A stretch of DNA of 64,000 nt. It comes from Ornithinimicrobium cerasi. Lineage in GTDB: Bacteria > Actinomycetota > Actinomycetes > Actinomycetales > Dermatophilaceae. Location: the NCBI RefSeq assembly GCF_003702705.1, contig NZ_QZMN01000002.1, positions 62,001 to 126,000 of the forward strand. The letters are read 5' to 3'. Numbering within the stretch: the stretch's first letter is position 1; each line of letters begins with the position of its first letter. Positions 43,167 to 52,135 of this stretch are shown here, one piece after another. The notes below the pieces were generated by a model, which saw only the letters and a list, made by a program, of their open reading frames with translations, did no database searches and was not told where the DNA came from. Position numbers and translations under genes: made by a program.

Positions 43167-45524
43167 ATGCACGACGACGACACCGGATGCGGCTGCTGCG
43201 GGGACGAGGGGCCGTACTTCTTCGACGAGCAGGGCGACCTCGTCGAGGACTGGGGGGAGGGTGCCGACTGGTCCGCGCCCACCCCGCCGCACCTCGCCGC
43301 CGGTCTGCGCGAGAGGGTCAGGCCCGAGACGGCGCGCCCGGTCCTGCGCCAGCGGTCCTGCGGCCTGCCGGTGCTGAAGGGCTCCTGGCTGATCGAGCTG
43401 ACCTCCCGGGTGCGGGAGCCTGCGGTCGCGCGGCGCTCCATCCGCGGTCCGATGCGCATCGAGGTCCAGGAGCGCGCGCTGCGCATCAGCGGTGACATCT
43501 ACGTGCACAGCCTGCCCGACCCGAGGACCGAGCGGTCGATGCTCACGCGCGTCGTCCACGACGGGGACGGGTCCGCGGACGACCCGACCTACCCCCAGCT
43601 GCCCCCGAACCAGTACTCCTGGTACTTCCGCTCCACGGGGGTGAGCTACGCCTCCGGCGTGCTCAGCTTCGGGCTGCGACGCCACCTGTGGGACCGCACC
43701 AGCCAGGACTTCGTGTCCGAGGACGCCGGCAGCATGCGGCTCACCTGCCGTCGCTCGATCCTCGCCCGCAGCGGATCGGCAGCGGTGCTGAACGGGACGG
43801 CCACGATCGGCGGTCGGCTCTACGACGTCCGGGCGACGAGGACCTCGACCATGTACCGCGGTTGCGCCGTCGAGGTCGACGTGATGACGGGGCGCTCGTG
43901 GCCGCAGTCCGCCATGCACCAGGGCGTCGCCCGGACGTTCCGCGACGTCTTCGCCACCAGCGGGTGGGACGTCAGCGTCCGGGTCGACGAGCTCGGTGTG
44001 CCCGACGACGCCAGCCTGTCGATGGCCGAGCTGCAGACCCTGCTGACCACGCACAGGGCCCCCGGCTCCGGTGACCCCTGGCGGCTCTGGCTCCTGGTGG
44101 GTTCGGCCCAGGGCGGGCTGTTCGGGGTGATGTTCGACGACGACTCCGTCCCCCGCGAGGGTGCCGTCGGCTTCGCCGACGCGACCCTGGGCGACCAGTC
44201 GTTCATCGAGCCGTCCGCCCGGAACCAGCCTCTCGACGCGGTGCCCGCCGCCTTCCTGCGCACCCTCGTGCACGAGGCCGGTCACGCGCTCAACCTCTTC
44301 CACCCCAAGCACGACACGCACAACCCGCCCATCGGCACCGAGATCATGAACCAGACCGGCGACGTCATGGGCTTCGCCTCCGCCACCGACACCTACCCGG
44401 GCAACGCGACGTTCGCGTTCGCCCCGCACGACCACGACTCGCTCGTGCACGCCCCGGACCCGCAGGTGCGCCCCGGCTGGAAGAACTTCGGCTGGGGTCA
44501 CGGCAGCCTGTCCGCCGGGGTGCCCATCCCCGCGGACGCCGCCGGCCTGCAGGTCGGCGACGACGCCGAGGACCTCGCCCTGACGATCGACCTGCCCACC
44601 GACACCTTCGTGGGAGAGTTCGTCACCGCCTCGGTGACGCTCACCAACACCGGTGCCGAGCCCCGGACGGTCACCGGCCGCCTCAACCTGGCCGAGGGCT
44701 ACCTGCGCTTCCACCACGTCCTCCCGGACGGGGCCGTGGAGCAGGTCCGCGACGTCATCGTGGCCTGCGGTCCGCGCGCGGTCACCGAGCTGGCCCCCGG
44801 CGAGTCGATGACCGCGCGGATGCAGGTGTTCTTCACCAGCGAGGGAGTCACCTTCGAGCAGCCGGGCACGCACGTCGTGCGGGCCGAGTTCGTGGCCGAT
44901 ACCCTCACGACCGTGCGCAGCAACCGGGTCCGCGTCCACGTCCGCACCGCGGCCACCGAGACGGAGGTCGACATCGCCGAGCAGACGATGGACGCGGGGG
45001 TCGGCCGCGCCTTCGCCCTGGGAGACTTCGGCAGCGATCTCGACGCCAGGGCGCGCCTCGTCACCGTGGCGGAGGCCCACCACGACGTGGACACGGGCGG
45101 TGCCGCGGCCCTCGTGCTCGCCAACTCCCTGGCGCGTACCCACACGGACTACCGACGCTCCGCCCGGCGGTCGGGCGGAGGGTCCGACGGCTCAGGAGAC
45201 CACCCGACGGACGACGCGGCACCCGGTGCGGAGGACGTGACGGCCGGTGCGGACGACGTCGGTGCGGGAGCGGCGGCGTGGGGGGTCGACGCCACACGCG
45301 AGGCCGCCCCGGACGAGGCCAAGCACTTCCTCGACCTCGCCATGCAGGGGCGCACGGCCGAGGAGATGGTGCACCTCGCAGCCACCGTCGCCAGCCCCGT
45401 CGAGGCGGGTGCCCCGGTCGTCGGAGCCGCGATGACGCGGGCCCGCCGGGCCCGCAAGGGCAAGGCCGACCTCGCTGCCGCGGAGGCCATCGTGGCCGAC
45501 TTCGGGACGGCGGCCCCTTCATGA
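43167..45524 (+). CDS. Putative zinc metalloprotease (HExxHxxxxxH) with Ig-like domain, unrecognised family
   Basis: A 785-residue protein without signal peptide. ATG 43167 is preferred because AGGGGAG lies 6 bases before it. Residues 1-35 are acidic with a CGCC cluster (8-11); RSCGLPV (63-69) looks like a matrixin cysteine switch. Residues 80-360 are beta-rich. The core is HEAGHALNLFH (369-379) with a following IMN Met-turn-like motif (393-395), the metzincin arrangement. Residues 470-585 form a beta-sandwich (VTASVTLTNTGAEP, TVTGRLNLAEGYL), and a helical, Gly/Ser-linked C-terminus follows. The start of the next gene overlaps the stop (ATGA), and that gene's product repeats the beta-sandwich. 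The family is not known to me; zinc protease activity is inferred from motif only. Confidence 0.8.
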   Translation: MHDDDTGCGCCGDEGPYFFDEQGDLVEDWGEGADWSAPTPPHLAAGLRERVRPETARPVLRQRSCGLPVLKGSWLIELTSRVREPAVARRSIRGPMRIEVQERALRISGDIYVHSLPDPRTERSMLTRVVHDGDGSADDPTYPQLPPNQYSWYFRSTGVSYASGVLSFGLRRHLWDRTSQDFVSEDAGSMRLTCRRSILARSGSAAVLNGTATIGGRLYDVRATRTSTMYRGCAVEVDVMTGRSWPQSAMHQGVARTFRDVFATSGWDVSVRVDELGVPDDASLSMAELQTLLTTHRAPGSGDPWRLWLLVGSAQGGLFGVMFDDDSVPREGAVGFADATLGDQSFIEPSARNQPLDAVPAAFLRTLVHEAGHALNLFHPKHDTHNPPIGTEIMNQTGDVMGFASATDTYPGNATFAFAPHDHDSLVHAPDPQVRPGWKNFGWGHGSLSAGVPIPADAAGLQVGDDAEDLALTIDLPTDTFVGEFVTASVTLTNTGAEPRTVTGRLNLAEGYLRFHHVLPDGAVEQVRDVIVACGPRAVTELAPGESMTARMQVFFTSEGVTFEQPGTHVVRAEFVADTLTTVRSNRVRVHVRTAATETEVDIAEQTMDAGVGRAFALGDFGSDLDARARLVTVAEAHHDVDTGGAAALVLANSLARTHTDYRRSARRSGGGSDGSGDHPTDDAAPGAEDVTAGADDVGAGAAAWGVDATREAAPDEAKHFLDLAMQGRTAEEMVHLAATVASPVEAGAPVVGAAMTRARRARKGKADLAAAEAIVADFGTAAPS

Positions 45525-46363
45525 GCGACTCGGGGATGAGCGACTCCGGCGCGAGCGACGTCGGGATGAGCGACTCCGGCGCCAGCGACTCCGGCCCGGC
45601 CAGCTCCGGCGAGAGCGACACCGGCCTCAGCGACGCCGGCCTGCGACTGGTTCTGGACGTTCCGTCGCCGTCCGGCCTGGACGAGGTGCTCGTCGGCCGG
45701 GTGAGCCTGACCAACGAGACCACCGAGCCGGTCAGCGTCAACGGCCGGCTCACCCTCGCCGAGGGTGACCTGGGGGTCACCGCGACCGGCGCCGGCGGGG
45801 TGCTGGAGGCCGGCTGGCCGTGGCCCGCCGACTCCGGCCTCCGCACCCTCGAGCTGGCCCCCGGCGCCGCGCTCGAGACCGGCGTGCTGCTGCTCAGCAC
45901 GCCCACGTCCCAGCCCCTCTTCCCGGCTGCCGGCCGCTACACCCTCGTCGCCACCTACGACGTCGGGGGTGGCGGGCGGGGACCGGTGGTCACCAGCGAG
46001 CCGGTGTCCGTCACGCGCACCGAGCCCCGGACCGACGCGGCCCGCGCCGACCGTCGGGCGCTGCAGGACCGCGACGTCATCCAGTCGGTGGCGGCGGGCG
46101 GGACGATGGGCACGGCCGGCCCCTCGCTCGCCGATCTGGCCGAGCACGCCACCGGTCCCACGGCGCTGCTGGCGCGGCTCGCGGGCGGGTCCGCACCGGC
46201 GTCCGGCGACGAGGCAGGCAGCGAGGACCCGGTGGCCGCGGCCGCCGCCCTCACGGCGGTGCTCCTGCCGGGCGACGAGCGGCGCGAGGCGCTCGGTGCC
46301 GCCCTCGACCTCGGTCGCGACGCCCGGGCGCGAGCCATGCTGCGGGCGGAGCCGACGCCCTGA
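45521..46363 (+). CDS. Partner protein of the metalloprotease-like gene, unrecognised family
   Basis: A 280-residue protein beginning with pentamer repeats (MSDSG, MSDSG, ASDVG, MSDSG, ASDSG) over about 41 residues. Residues 42-150 (VGRVSLTNETTEPVSV, NGRLTLAEGDLGV) match the beta-sandwich of the upstream protein, sharing the GRL-LAEG core. The last 100 residues are helical and Ala-rich (SLADLAEHATGPTALLARL). It overlaps the upstream gene by ATGA, so the two act together. No catalytic motif was found; a binding or inhibitor role for the protease is a guess. Confidence 0.75.
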   Translation: MSDSGMSDSGASDVGMSDSGASDSGPASSGESDTGLSDAGLRLVLDVPSPSGLDEVLVGRVSLTNETTEPVSVNGRLTLAEGDLGVTATGAGGVLEAGWPWPADSGLRTLELAPGAALETGVLLLSTPTSQPLFPAAGRYTLVATYDVGGGGRGPVVTSEPVSVTRTEPRTDAARADRRALQDRDVIQSVAAGGTMGTAGPSLADLAEHATGPTALLARLAGGSAPASGDEAGSEDPVAAAAALTAVLLPGDERREALGAALDLGRDARARAMLRAEPTP

Positions 46364-46370
46364 CCCCGGT

Positions 46371-46421
46371 CTGACCGGCCCGCACGGGGCCCGGGGAGGG
46401 CGCGTGCGGCATACCGGTCAG
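46371..46421. terminator. Bidirectional terminator-like hairpin after the cassette
   Basis: CTGACCGG (46371-46378) pairs CCGGTCAG (46414-46421) and, inside, CCGCACG (46380-46386) pairs CGTGCGG (46403-46409), with a small bulge. It spans the gap to the converging 2-hydroxyacid dehydrogenase gene and takes in its last codon. It contains the GGCATACC octamer at 46408-46415. Confidence 0.6.
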
Positions 46422-47365
46422 GCGGTGTGCACCACGTGCTCGAGGCGTCCGCCGTCCCGGTATGCCGTGAGCTGGCGGGTCACGTACGCGCCCATCCGGG
46501 GGTAGGCGGCGGGGGTGCCACCCCCGACGTGCGGGCTGACCAGGACGCCCGGGGTCGAGAGGAAGGGGTGGCCGTCCGGGAGCGGCTCGGGGTCCGTGAC
46601 GTCGACGGCGGCACGGAGCCGTCCGGCGGCGCACTCTGCCAGGAGCGCGTCCGTGTCGACGACCGCGCCGCGGGCCACGTTGACCACGAGCGCGTCGTCG
46701 GGCAGCGCGGCGAGCACCGCGGCGTCGACGAGGCCGCGGGTGCGCCCGCTGAGGGGGACGGCCACGACGAGCACCTGCGCCCCGGCGAGCAGCCCCGGGA
46801 GGTCGCCGCTCCCGTGGACGGTGTCGACGAGGTCGTCGCCCGCGCGGGGCCGGCTCGCGACGGCGACCACCTCGCACTCGCACGCCAGCAGCCGGCGGGA
46901 GAGCGCCCGACCGATGCCGCCGTAGCCGAGGACGACCACCCGGGAGTCGGCCAGCGCCCGCCGCTGCCCGACACCGCTGGTGTCCCAACGACCCTCCGCC
47001 TGCGCGAGCGCGTAGGTGGCGAGGCCGCGCTGGGCGGCGAGGATCAGCGCCAGGGCCATCTCCGCGGTCGGCGTGTCGTGGACGCCGACCGCGTTGGCCA
47101 CGGCGACCCCGGCCGGCACGTGCGGCAGGGCGTGCTCGTAGCCGGCCGAGGCGAGGACCACGGCCCGCAGCCCAGGCACCTCGCGCAGCCGCCGCAGGAG
47201 GGGGCCGGCCGAGAAGGGCAGGACCAGGACGTCGACGGCCCGGCCGCCGCCGGGGAGGGTGTCCCCGTCGGCGCCGTCGTAGGCCAGCACCTCGACTCCC
47301 TCGACCGGGCCGAGGTGGTCGAGGAGCTCCTGCGGGACGGCGGCGACGGGTCGCGTGGGGGTCAT
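46418..47365 (-). CDS. D-isomer-specific 2-hydroxyacid dehydrogenase
   Basis: A 315-residue NAD-dependent dehydrogenase. VVVLGYGGIGRALSRRLLAC is the cofactor loop, VNVARGAVVDTDALL the conserved arginine region and SPHVGG the catalytic histidine end. The exact substrate is not predictable. The -10 box TACCGT (47377-47372 on the minus strand), part of the GGTATGCC octamer, lies 6 bases before ATG 47365, giving a leaderless start. It sits after gatB and is probably separate from that operon. Confidence 0.9.
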   Translation of the reverse strand: MTPTRPVAAVPQELLDHLGPVEGVEVLAYDGADGDTLPGGGRAVDVLVLPFSAGPLLRRLREVPGLRAVVLASAGYEHALPHVPAGVAVANAVGVHDTPTAEMALALILAAQRGLATYALAQAEGRWDTSGVGQRRALADSRVVVLGYGGIGRALSRRLLACECEVVAVASRPRAGDDLVDTVHGSGDLPGLLAGAQVLVVAVPLSGRTRGLVDAAVLAALPDDALVVNVARGAVVDTDALLAECAAGRLRAAVDVTDPEPLPDGHPFLSTPGVLVSPHVGGGTPAAYPRMGAYVTRQLTAYRDGGRLEHVVHTA

Positions 47366-47399
47366 GGCGCCACGGTATGCCGTGCCCGCACGTCCGCGG

Positions 47400-48947
47400 T
47401 CAGGCGTCGACGCCGAGCGTCGCGAGGATGAGCTCGCGCGCCCTGGCCGCGTCGGCCTGCCCGCGCATCTCCTTCATCACCTGACCGATGAGGGCACCGG
47501 CCGCCTGCACCTTCCCGCCCCGGACCTTCTCCGCGACGTCGGGGTTGGCGGCCAGCACCTTCTCCACGGCTGCCTGGAGAGCGCCGTCGTCCTGGACCAG
47601 CTCGAGACCGCGCGCGTCGGCGACCTCGGCGGGGCCGCCCTCCCCCGCGACGACACCCTCGAGCACCTGGCGCGCCATGGAGTCGTTGAGCCGACCCCCG
47701 GTGACGAGCCCGTCGAGCTCGGCGACGTGCGCCGGGGTCACGCCCAGGTCGGTCACCGCGACCCCCTGCGCGTTGGCCCGCCGCGCGAGGTCACCGGTCC
47801 ACCACTTGCGGGCCGCAGCCGGCGAGGCGCCGGACGCGACGGTGTCCTGGATGACCTCCACGGCGCCGGCGTTGACGACGTCGCGCATCTCCAGGTCGGT
47901 GTAGCCCCACGCGGCCTGCAGGCGCCGGCGGCGCTCGGCCGGGTTCTCCGGCAGCGTGCCCCGCAGCCGTTCCACGTCCTCACGGCTCGGCGCGACGGGG
48001 ACGAGGTCGGGCTCGGGGAAGTAACGGTAGTCGTCGGCGTCCGACTTGGGGCGCCCGGCGGTCGTGATGCCGGTGTCCTCGTGCCAGTGCCGGGTCTCCT
48101 GGAAGATCTTCTCCCCCGCGTCGAGGATCGCCGCGTGCCGGGTGATCTCGTAGCGGATCGCCCGCTCGACCGAGCGCAGCGAGTTGACGTTCTTGGTCTC
48201 GGTGCGGGTCCCGAGGACCTCCGCGCCGACCGGCATCAGGGAGACGTTGGCGTCGCAGCGCATCGAGCCCTGCTCCATCCGCACGTCCGAGACGTCGAGC
48301 GCGCGGAGCAGGTCGCGCAGGGTCGAGACGTAGGCCTTGGCCACCTCGGGGGCGCGGTCGCCCGCACCGAGCATCGGCTTGGTGACGATCTCGATGAGCG
48401 GGATGCCGGCCCGGTTGTAGTCGACGACGGAGTAGTCGGCGCCGTGGATGCGCCCGGTCGAGCCCCCCACGTGGGTCGACTTGCCGGTGTCCTCCTCCAT
48501 GTGGGCCCGCTCCACCTCCACCCGGAAGGTGAACGGCGGCTCCCCGGCCTCGTTGGCCGGCACCTCGACGTCGATCCAGCCGTCGAAGGCGATCGGCTCG
48601 TCGTACTGCGAGGTCTGGAAGTTCTTCGGCATGTCCGGGTAGAAGTAGTTCTTCCGCGCGAACCGGCACCACTCCGCGATGGTGCAGTTGAGCGCGAGCC
48701 CGATCCGGATCGCCGACTCGACCGCGGTGGCGTTGACGACGGGGAGCGCGCCCGGCAGGCCCAGGCAGACCGGGCAGGTCTGGGTGTTGGGCTCGGCGCC
48801 GAAGGTGGCCGCGCAGCCGCAGAACATCTTCGTCGCGGTGTTCAGCTCGACGTGCACCTCCAGGCCCATGACGGGCTCGTAGCGGCTCAGCGCCTCGTCG
48901 TAGGGGACCGTGTCCTCCTGGTGGACCGGCCGGGTCGAGATCGTCAT
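47400..48947 (-). CDS. gatB: Asp-tRNA(Asn)/Glu-tRNA(Gln) amidotransferase subunit B
   Basis: Five hundred and fifteen residues. The kinase domain phosphorylates mischarged Glu-tRNA(Gln); [38 protein letters not shown] and [14 protein letters not shown] are diagnostic, and the C-terminal YqeY-type helical domain ([20 protein letters not shown]) binds tRNA. It overlaps gatA by ATGA. Presence of GatCAB means the organism makes Gln-tRNA by transamidation. Confidence 0.96.
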   Translation of the reverse strand: MTISTRPVHQEDTVPYDEALSRYEPVMGLEVHVELNTATKMFCGCAATFGAEPNTQTCPVCLGLPGALPVVNATAVESAIRIGLALNCTIAEWCRFARKNYFYPDMPKNFQTSQYDEPIAFDGWIDVEVPANEAGEPPFTFRVEVERAHMEEDTGKSTHVGGSTGRIHGADYSVVDYNRAGIPLIEIVTKPMLGAGDRAPEVAKAYVSTLRDLLRALDVSDVRMEQGSMRCDANVSLMPVGAEVLGTRTETKNVNSLRSVERAIRYEITRHAAILDAGEKIFQETRHWHEDTGITTAGRPKSDADDYRYFPEPDLVPVAPSREDVERLRGTLPENPAERRRRLQAAWGYTDLEMRDVVNAGAVEVIQDTVASGASPAAARKWWTGDLARRANAQGVAVTDLGVTPAHVAELDGLVTGGRLNDSMARQVLEGVVAGEGGPAEVADARGLELVQDDGALQAAVEKVLAANPDVAEKVRGGKVQAAGALIGQVMKEMRGQADAARARELILATLGVDA

Positions 48948-50536
48948 GCCGTTCCCTCCTGCGTCGTGCCCGCGGCGGTATGCCGTCCCGGCTCCGGTGC
49001 CGTCTCCGGCACCTCGGGCAGACGGTCGATGACCGGGCCGCCCTGCTCCTGCGCGAGGCGGGCCTCCAAGGCCGCGCCCACGGCATACAGGCGCTGGTCC
49101 TCCATGGCGGGGGCGAGCAGCTGGATGCCCGCCGGGAGGCCGTCCTCGTCCGCGAGACCGGAGGGGATCGACATCCCGGGGATACCGGCGAGGTTGGCGG
49201 GGATGGTGGCGATGTCGTTGAGGTACATGGCCATCGGGTCCTCCATCTTGTCCCCGATCCGGAACGCGGTGGTCGGGGCGGTGGGGCTGACCAGCACGTC
49301 GGCCTGCTCGAAGGCGGCCCTGAAGTCGTCCGCGATGAGGGTGCGGACCTTCTGGGCCTGGCCGTAGTAGGCGTCGTAGTAGCCGCTGGAGAGCGCGTAG
49401 GTCCCCAGGATGATCCGGCGCTTGACCTCGTCGCCGAAACCGGCGTCGCGGCTGGTCGCCATCACCTGCTCGGCGGACGGGCTGCCGTCGGGCGCCACCC
49501 GCAGGCCGTAGCGCATCGCGTCGTAGCGGGCCAGGTTGGAGCTGGCCTCCGAGGGCAGGATCAGGTAGTAGGCGGCCATCGCGTAGACGAAGTGCGGGCA
49601 GGACACCTCGACGATCTCGGCACCGAGCGCGCGGAGGTGGTCCAGGGCCTCCTGGAAGCGGGTGAGCACGCCGGGCTGGAAGCCCTTGCCGGAGATCTCC
49701 TTGACGACGCCGACCCGCAGACCGGTCAGGTCGCGCGTGCCGGTGGCGGCGGCGACGACCGGCGGGACCGGGGCGTCGATGCTCGTGGAGTCGAGGGGGT
49801 CGTGACCGGCCAGCACCTCGTGCAGGAGGGCCGCGTCGACGACGGTGCGGGCGCACGGGCCGATCTGGTCGAGGCTCGAGGCGAGCGCGATGACGCCGTA
49901 GCGGCTCACCCCGCCGTAGGTGGGCTTGGTGCCCACGGTGCCGGTCACCGCGGCGGGCTGGCGGATGGAACCTCCGGTGTCGGACCCGATCGCCAGCGGC
50001 GCGAGGAAGGCGGCGACCGCCGCGCTCGAGCCGCCGCCGGAACCGCCGGGAATCCGCTCCAGGTCCCACGGGTTGCGGGTCGGGCCGAAGGCGGAGTGCT
50101 CGGTGGAGGAGCCCATCGCGAACTCGTCCATGTTGGTCTTGCCGAGGATGGGCATCCGGGCGTCCCGCAGGCGGGTGACGATCGTGGCGTCGTAGGGCGG
50201 GACGAAGTGCTCGAGCATCCGTGAGCCGGCCGTGGTCGTCAGGCCCTGCGTGCAGGCGATGTCCTTGACGGCGACGGGGACCCCGGCCAGGCGCGGCAGC
50301 TCCTCGCCGGCCGTGCGCGCCTCGTCGACGGCGCGGGCGGCGGCCAGCGCGCCGTCGGCGTCGACGAGGAGGAAGGCGTTGAGCGCGGGGTTGAGGCGCT
50401 CGATGCGGTCCAGGTGCGCCTGCGTCAGCTCGACGGAGGTGAACTCCCCCGCCGCGAGCCCGTCGGCCATCCGGACCGCGGTGAGGCGGGTGAGGTCGCG
50501 GGGGGAGGTGCCGCTGCCGGTCGTGGCGTCAGTCAT
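48944..50536 (-). CDS. gatA: Amidotransferase subunit A
   Basis: Five hundred and thirty residues of the amidase family, supplying ammonia from glutamine. The Ser-cisSer-Lys triad is visible in VAVKDIACT (lysine), [14 protein letters not shown] and [15 protein letters not shown] 50536 with GAGG six bases upstream is preferred to GTG 50548, which overlaps the gatC stop; both are possible. The C-terminal 25 residues are a variable tail. Confidence 0.95.
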   Translation of the reverse strand: MTDATTGSGTSPRDLTRLTAVRMADGLAAGEFTSVELTQAHLDRIERLNPALNAFLLVDADGALAAARAVDEARTAGEELPRLAGVPVAVKDIACTQGLTTTAGSRMLEHFVPPYDATIVTRLRDARMPILGKTNMDEFAMGSSTEHSAFGPTRNPWDLERIPGGSGGGSSAAVAAFLAPLAIGSDTGGSIRQPAAVTGTVGTKPTYGGVSRYGVIALASSLDQIGPCARTVVDAALLHEVLAGHDPLDSTSIDAPVPPVVAAATGTRDLTGLRVGVVKEISGKGFQPGVLTRFQEALDHLRALGAEIVEVSCPHFVYAMAAYYLILPSEASSNLARYDAMRYGLRVAPDGSPSAEQVMATSRDAGFGDEVKRRIILGTYALSSGYYDAYYGQAQKVRTLIADDFRAAFEQADVLVSPTAPTTAFRIGDKMEDPMAMYLNDIATIPANLAGIPGMSIPSGLADEDGLPAGIQLLAPAMEDQRLYAVGAALEARLAQEQGGPVIDRLPEVPETAPEPGRHTAAGTTQEGTA

Positions 50537-50544
50537 CTGCGGCC

Positions 50545-50841
50545 TCACTCCTCGTCCAGGATCCGCGGCACGCCGAAGCGCCCGTCCTCGGCGTCCGGCG
50601 CGTTGGCCAGGGCCTGCTCGGCGGTCAGGCTGGGGCGCACCTCGTCCGGGCGGGTGACGTTGACCAGGGGCAACGGGTGCGACATCGGCGGCACGTCGGC
50701 GGCGGCGACCTCGTTGACCTGGCCGACCCAGTCGACGATCTGGTCGAGCTGGCCGGCGAGGCGGTCGAGCTCGTGGTCCTCGAGCTGGATGCGCGCCAGC
50801 ATGGCGACGTGCGCGACGTCGTCGCGCGAGAGGTTGGACAT
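50545..50841 (-). CDS. gatC: Amidotransferase subunit C
   Basis: Ninety-eight residues, the usual size, acting as a belt that holds GatA to Gat[21 protein letters not shown] and the C-terminal [14 protein letters not shown] are typical. It is the first gene of gatCAB on the minus strand; its stop overlaps or touches the gatA start. A longer frame to 50919 has no support. Confidence 0.94.
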   Translation of the reverse strand: MSNLSRDDVAHVAMLARIQLEDHELDRLAGQLDQIVDWVGQVNEVAAADVPPMSHPLPLVNVTRPDEVRPSLTAEQALANAPDAEDGRFGVPRILDEE

Positions 50842-50994
50842 GCGGGCCAGTCTAAGGTCGGCGCCGCAGCGGCCCGGACAGCCGTCGGAACCGCTGGGAG
50901 GACGCTCGCGGTGCCGCATCGATGAGTTCGGCCGTCGAGGTCGGTCACCCCTCCACGGGCGGCATCAGGTATCCCACGAACGACGGGAGAAGAG

Positions 50995-51453
50995 ATGACA
51001 CGTCTCAGCAGCGTGATGCTCGGCACGACCGACCCGGAGCGGCTGCACGCGTGGTACTCCGCGGTCCTGCAGCCCGAGACCGACACCCGGACGGGCGACT
51101 ACCGGATCCTGGGCCTGGCCGGCGGCGTGTACCTGTTCATCGACTCCCGCGACGACGTGCAGCCGGACCACCCGGACCCCGCCAGGACCATCCTGAACCT
51201 CGAGGTCGAGGAAGCGCGAGCGTTCGCGGACCGTGCGGAGGCGGCGGGAGCCCGCTGGGTCGCCCCGCTCGAGGACCGCAACGGCAGTCTCTTCGCCACC
51301 GCGCAGGATCCGGACGGCAACTACGCGCAGGTGATCCAGCTCACGACGAGCCGATGGGCCTGCTCGGCATCGAGCTCGGGGCGCGGCGCGTCATGGTCTA
51401 TCTCAAGGAGGACCATGCGCCCGCCGGCTACACGGTCCTCAACTTCCCGGTGA
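50995..51453 (+). CDS. VOC (glyoxalase/bleomycin resistance) family protein with aberrant C-terminus
   Basis: A 152-residue frame whose first 118 residues form a complete VOC domain (SSVMLGTTDPERLHAWYSAV, YLFIDSRDDV, TILNLEVEEA, WVAPLEDRNGSLFATAQDPDGNYAQVIQLT). From about residue 119 the frame turns into Ser/Arg-rich sequence (SRWACSASSSGRG) because it enters a second, overlapping VOC fragment in another frame. The domain ends intact, so the protein may still work. ATG 50995 has GGGAGAAGAG upstream. It sits in the accessory stretch between gatC and ligA. Confidence 0.75.
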   Translation: MTRLSSVMLGTTDPERLHAWYSAVLQPETDTRTGDYRILGLAGGVYLFIDSRDDVQPDHPDPARTILNLEVEEARAFADRAEAAGARWVAPLEDRNGSLFATAQDPDGNYAQVIQLTTSRWACSASSSGRGASWSISRRTMRPPATRSSTSR

Positions 51454-51620
51454 CGGACGTCCGGACGGCCGTGCGCGCGCTCGGCGAGCGCGGGGTGGAG
51501 TTCCTCCGCTACGACGGCTTCGAGCAGGACGAGCTCGGGATCACCGGCGGCCAGGGGCCGGAGATCGCGTGGTTCGCCGACCCTGCCGGCACCGTTCTCT
51601 CCGTGCTGTCCAGGCGCTGA
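51354..51620 (+). pseudogene. 5'-truncated VOC-family gene remnant
   Basis: An 88-residue frame (GLLGIELGARRVMVYLKEDH, PAGYTVLNFPVTDVRTAVRAL, GVEFLRYDGFEQDELGI, IAWFADPAGTVLSVLSRR) that matches the C-terminal two-thirds of a VOC domain of another subfamily and lacks the first beta-alpha-beta unit. The ATG at 51354 is inside the upstream gene. The simplest reading is a deletion that removed the end of one VOC gene's spacer and the start of the next. Confidence 0.65.
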
Positions 51621-51633
51621 CCGGGCGTAGGTC

Positions 51634-52059
51634 TCAGGAGGTGGCCAGTCGTTCGAGCACGACCCCGGCGTCCGGGTTGGTGTGGGGAGTTCCGTCGATC
51701 ACCACGGTCGGCACCGTCTCGTTGCCGTCGTTGACGCTGCGCACGAAGGCGGCGGCCTCCTCGTCCTGCCAGATGTTCACCCAGGTCACGCGCTCGGTGT
51801 CCGCGCCCAGCGCGAACTTCAGGCGCTGGCAGTAGCCGCAGCCAGGGCGCCAGTAGACGACGACGGGGCGCTCGGACTCGGGCATGGCGAGGACCTCCTG
51901 GTGGGTGGTGGTGCGTCCGCCCCGGCGGGGAGCGGTCCACCACACGAGGGCGAGCCCGCCCGCGGCGTAGGCGAGGGCGAACAGGTAGTCGCCCTGGTAC
52001 AACGACGTCCCGACCACCACCACGACGAGGGCGAGCAGGACGATCCACAACCGGCGCAT
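51634..52059 (-). CDS. Membrane-anchored glutaredoxin/mycoredoxin-like protein
   Basis: A 141-residue protein. Two hydrophobic segments (about 3-20 and 24-43) precede a glutaredoxin domain with redox pair C74-x-x-C77 (RPGCGYCQRLK) and the cis-proline TVPTVVIDGTPHTNP. It is probably a mycoredoxin of the membrane-anchored actinobacterial type that reduces mixed disulfides. The DHA2 transporter gene diverges from it. ATG 52059 is preferred to ATG 52083, which lies close to the opposite gene. Confidence 0.85.
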   Translation of the reverse strand: MRRLWIVLLALVVVVVGTSLYQGDYLFALAYAAGGLALVWWTAPRRGGRTTTHQEVLAMPESERPVVVYWRPGCGYCQRLKFALGADTERVTWVNIWQDEEAAAFVRSVNDGNETVPTVVIDGTPHTNPDAGVVLERLATS

Positions 52060-52135
52060 GATCCCAGTGTGCCAGCGGACCACCAGGGCGTCCCTGGCCC
52101 CGTCGGTGCCCCCGGCACGGTCCTACGCTGGGCGG

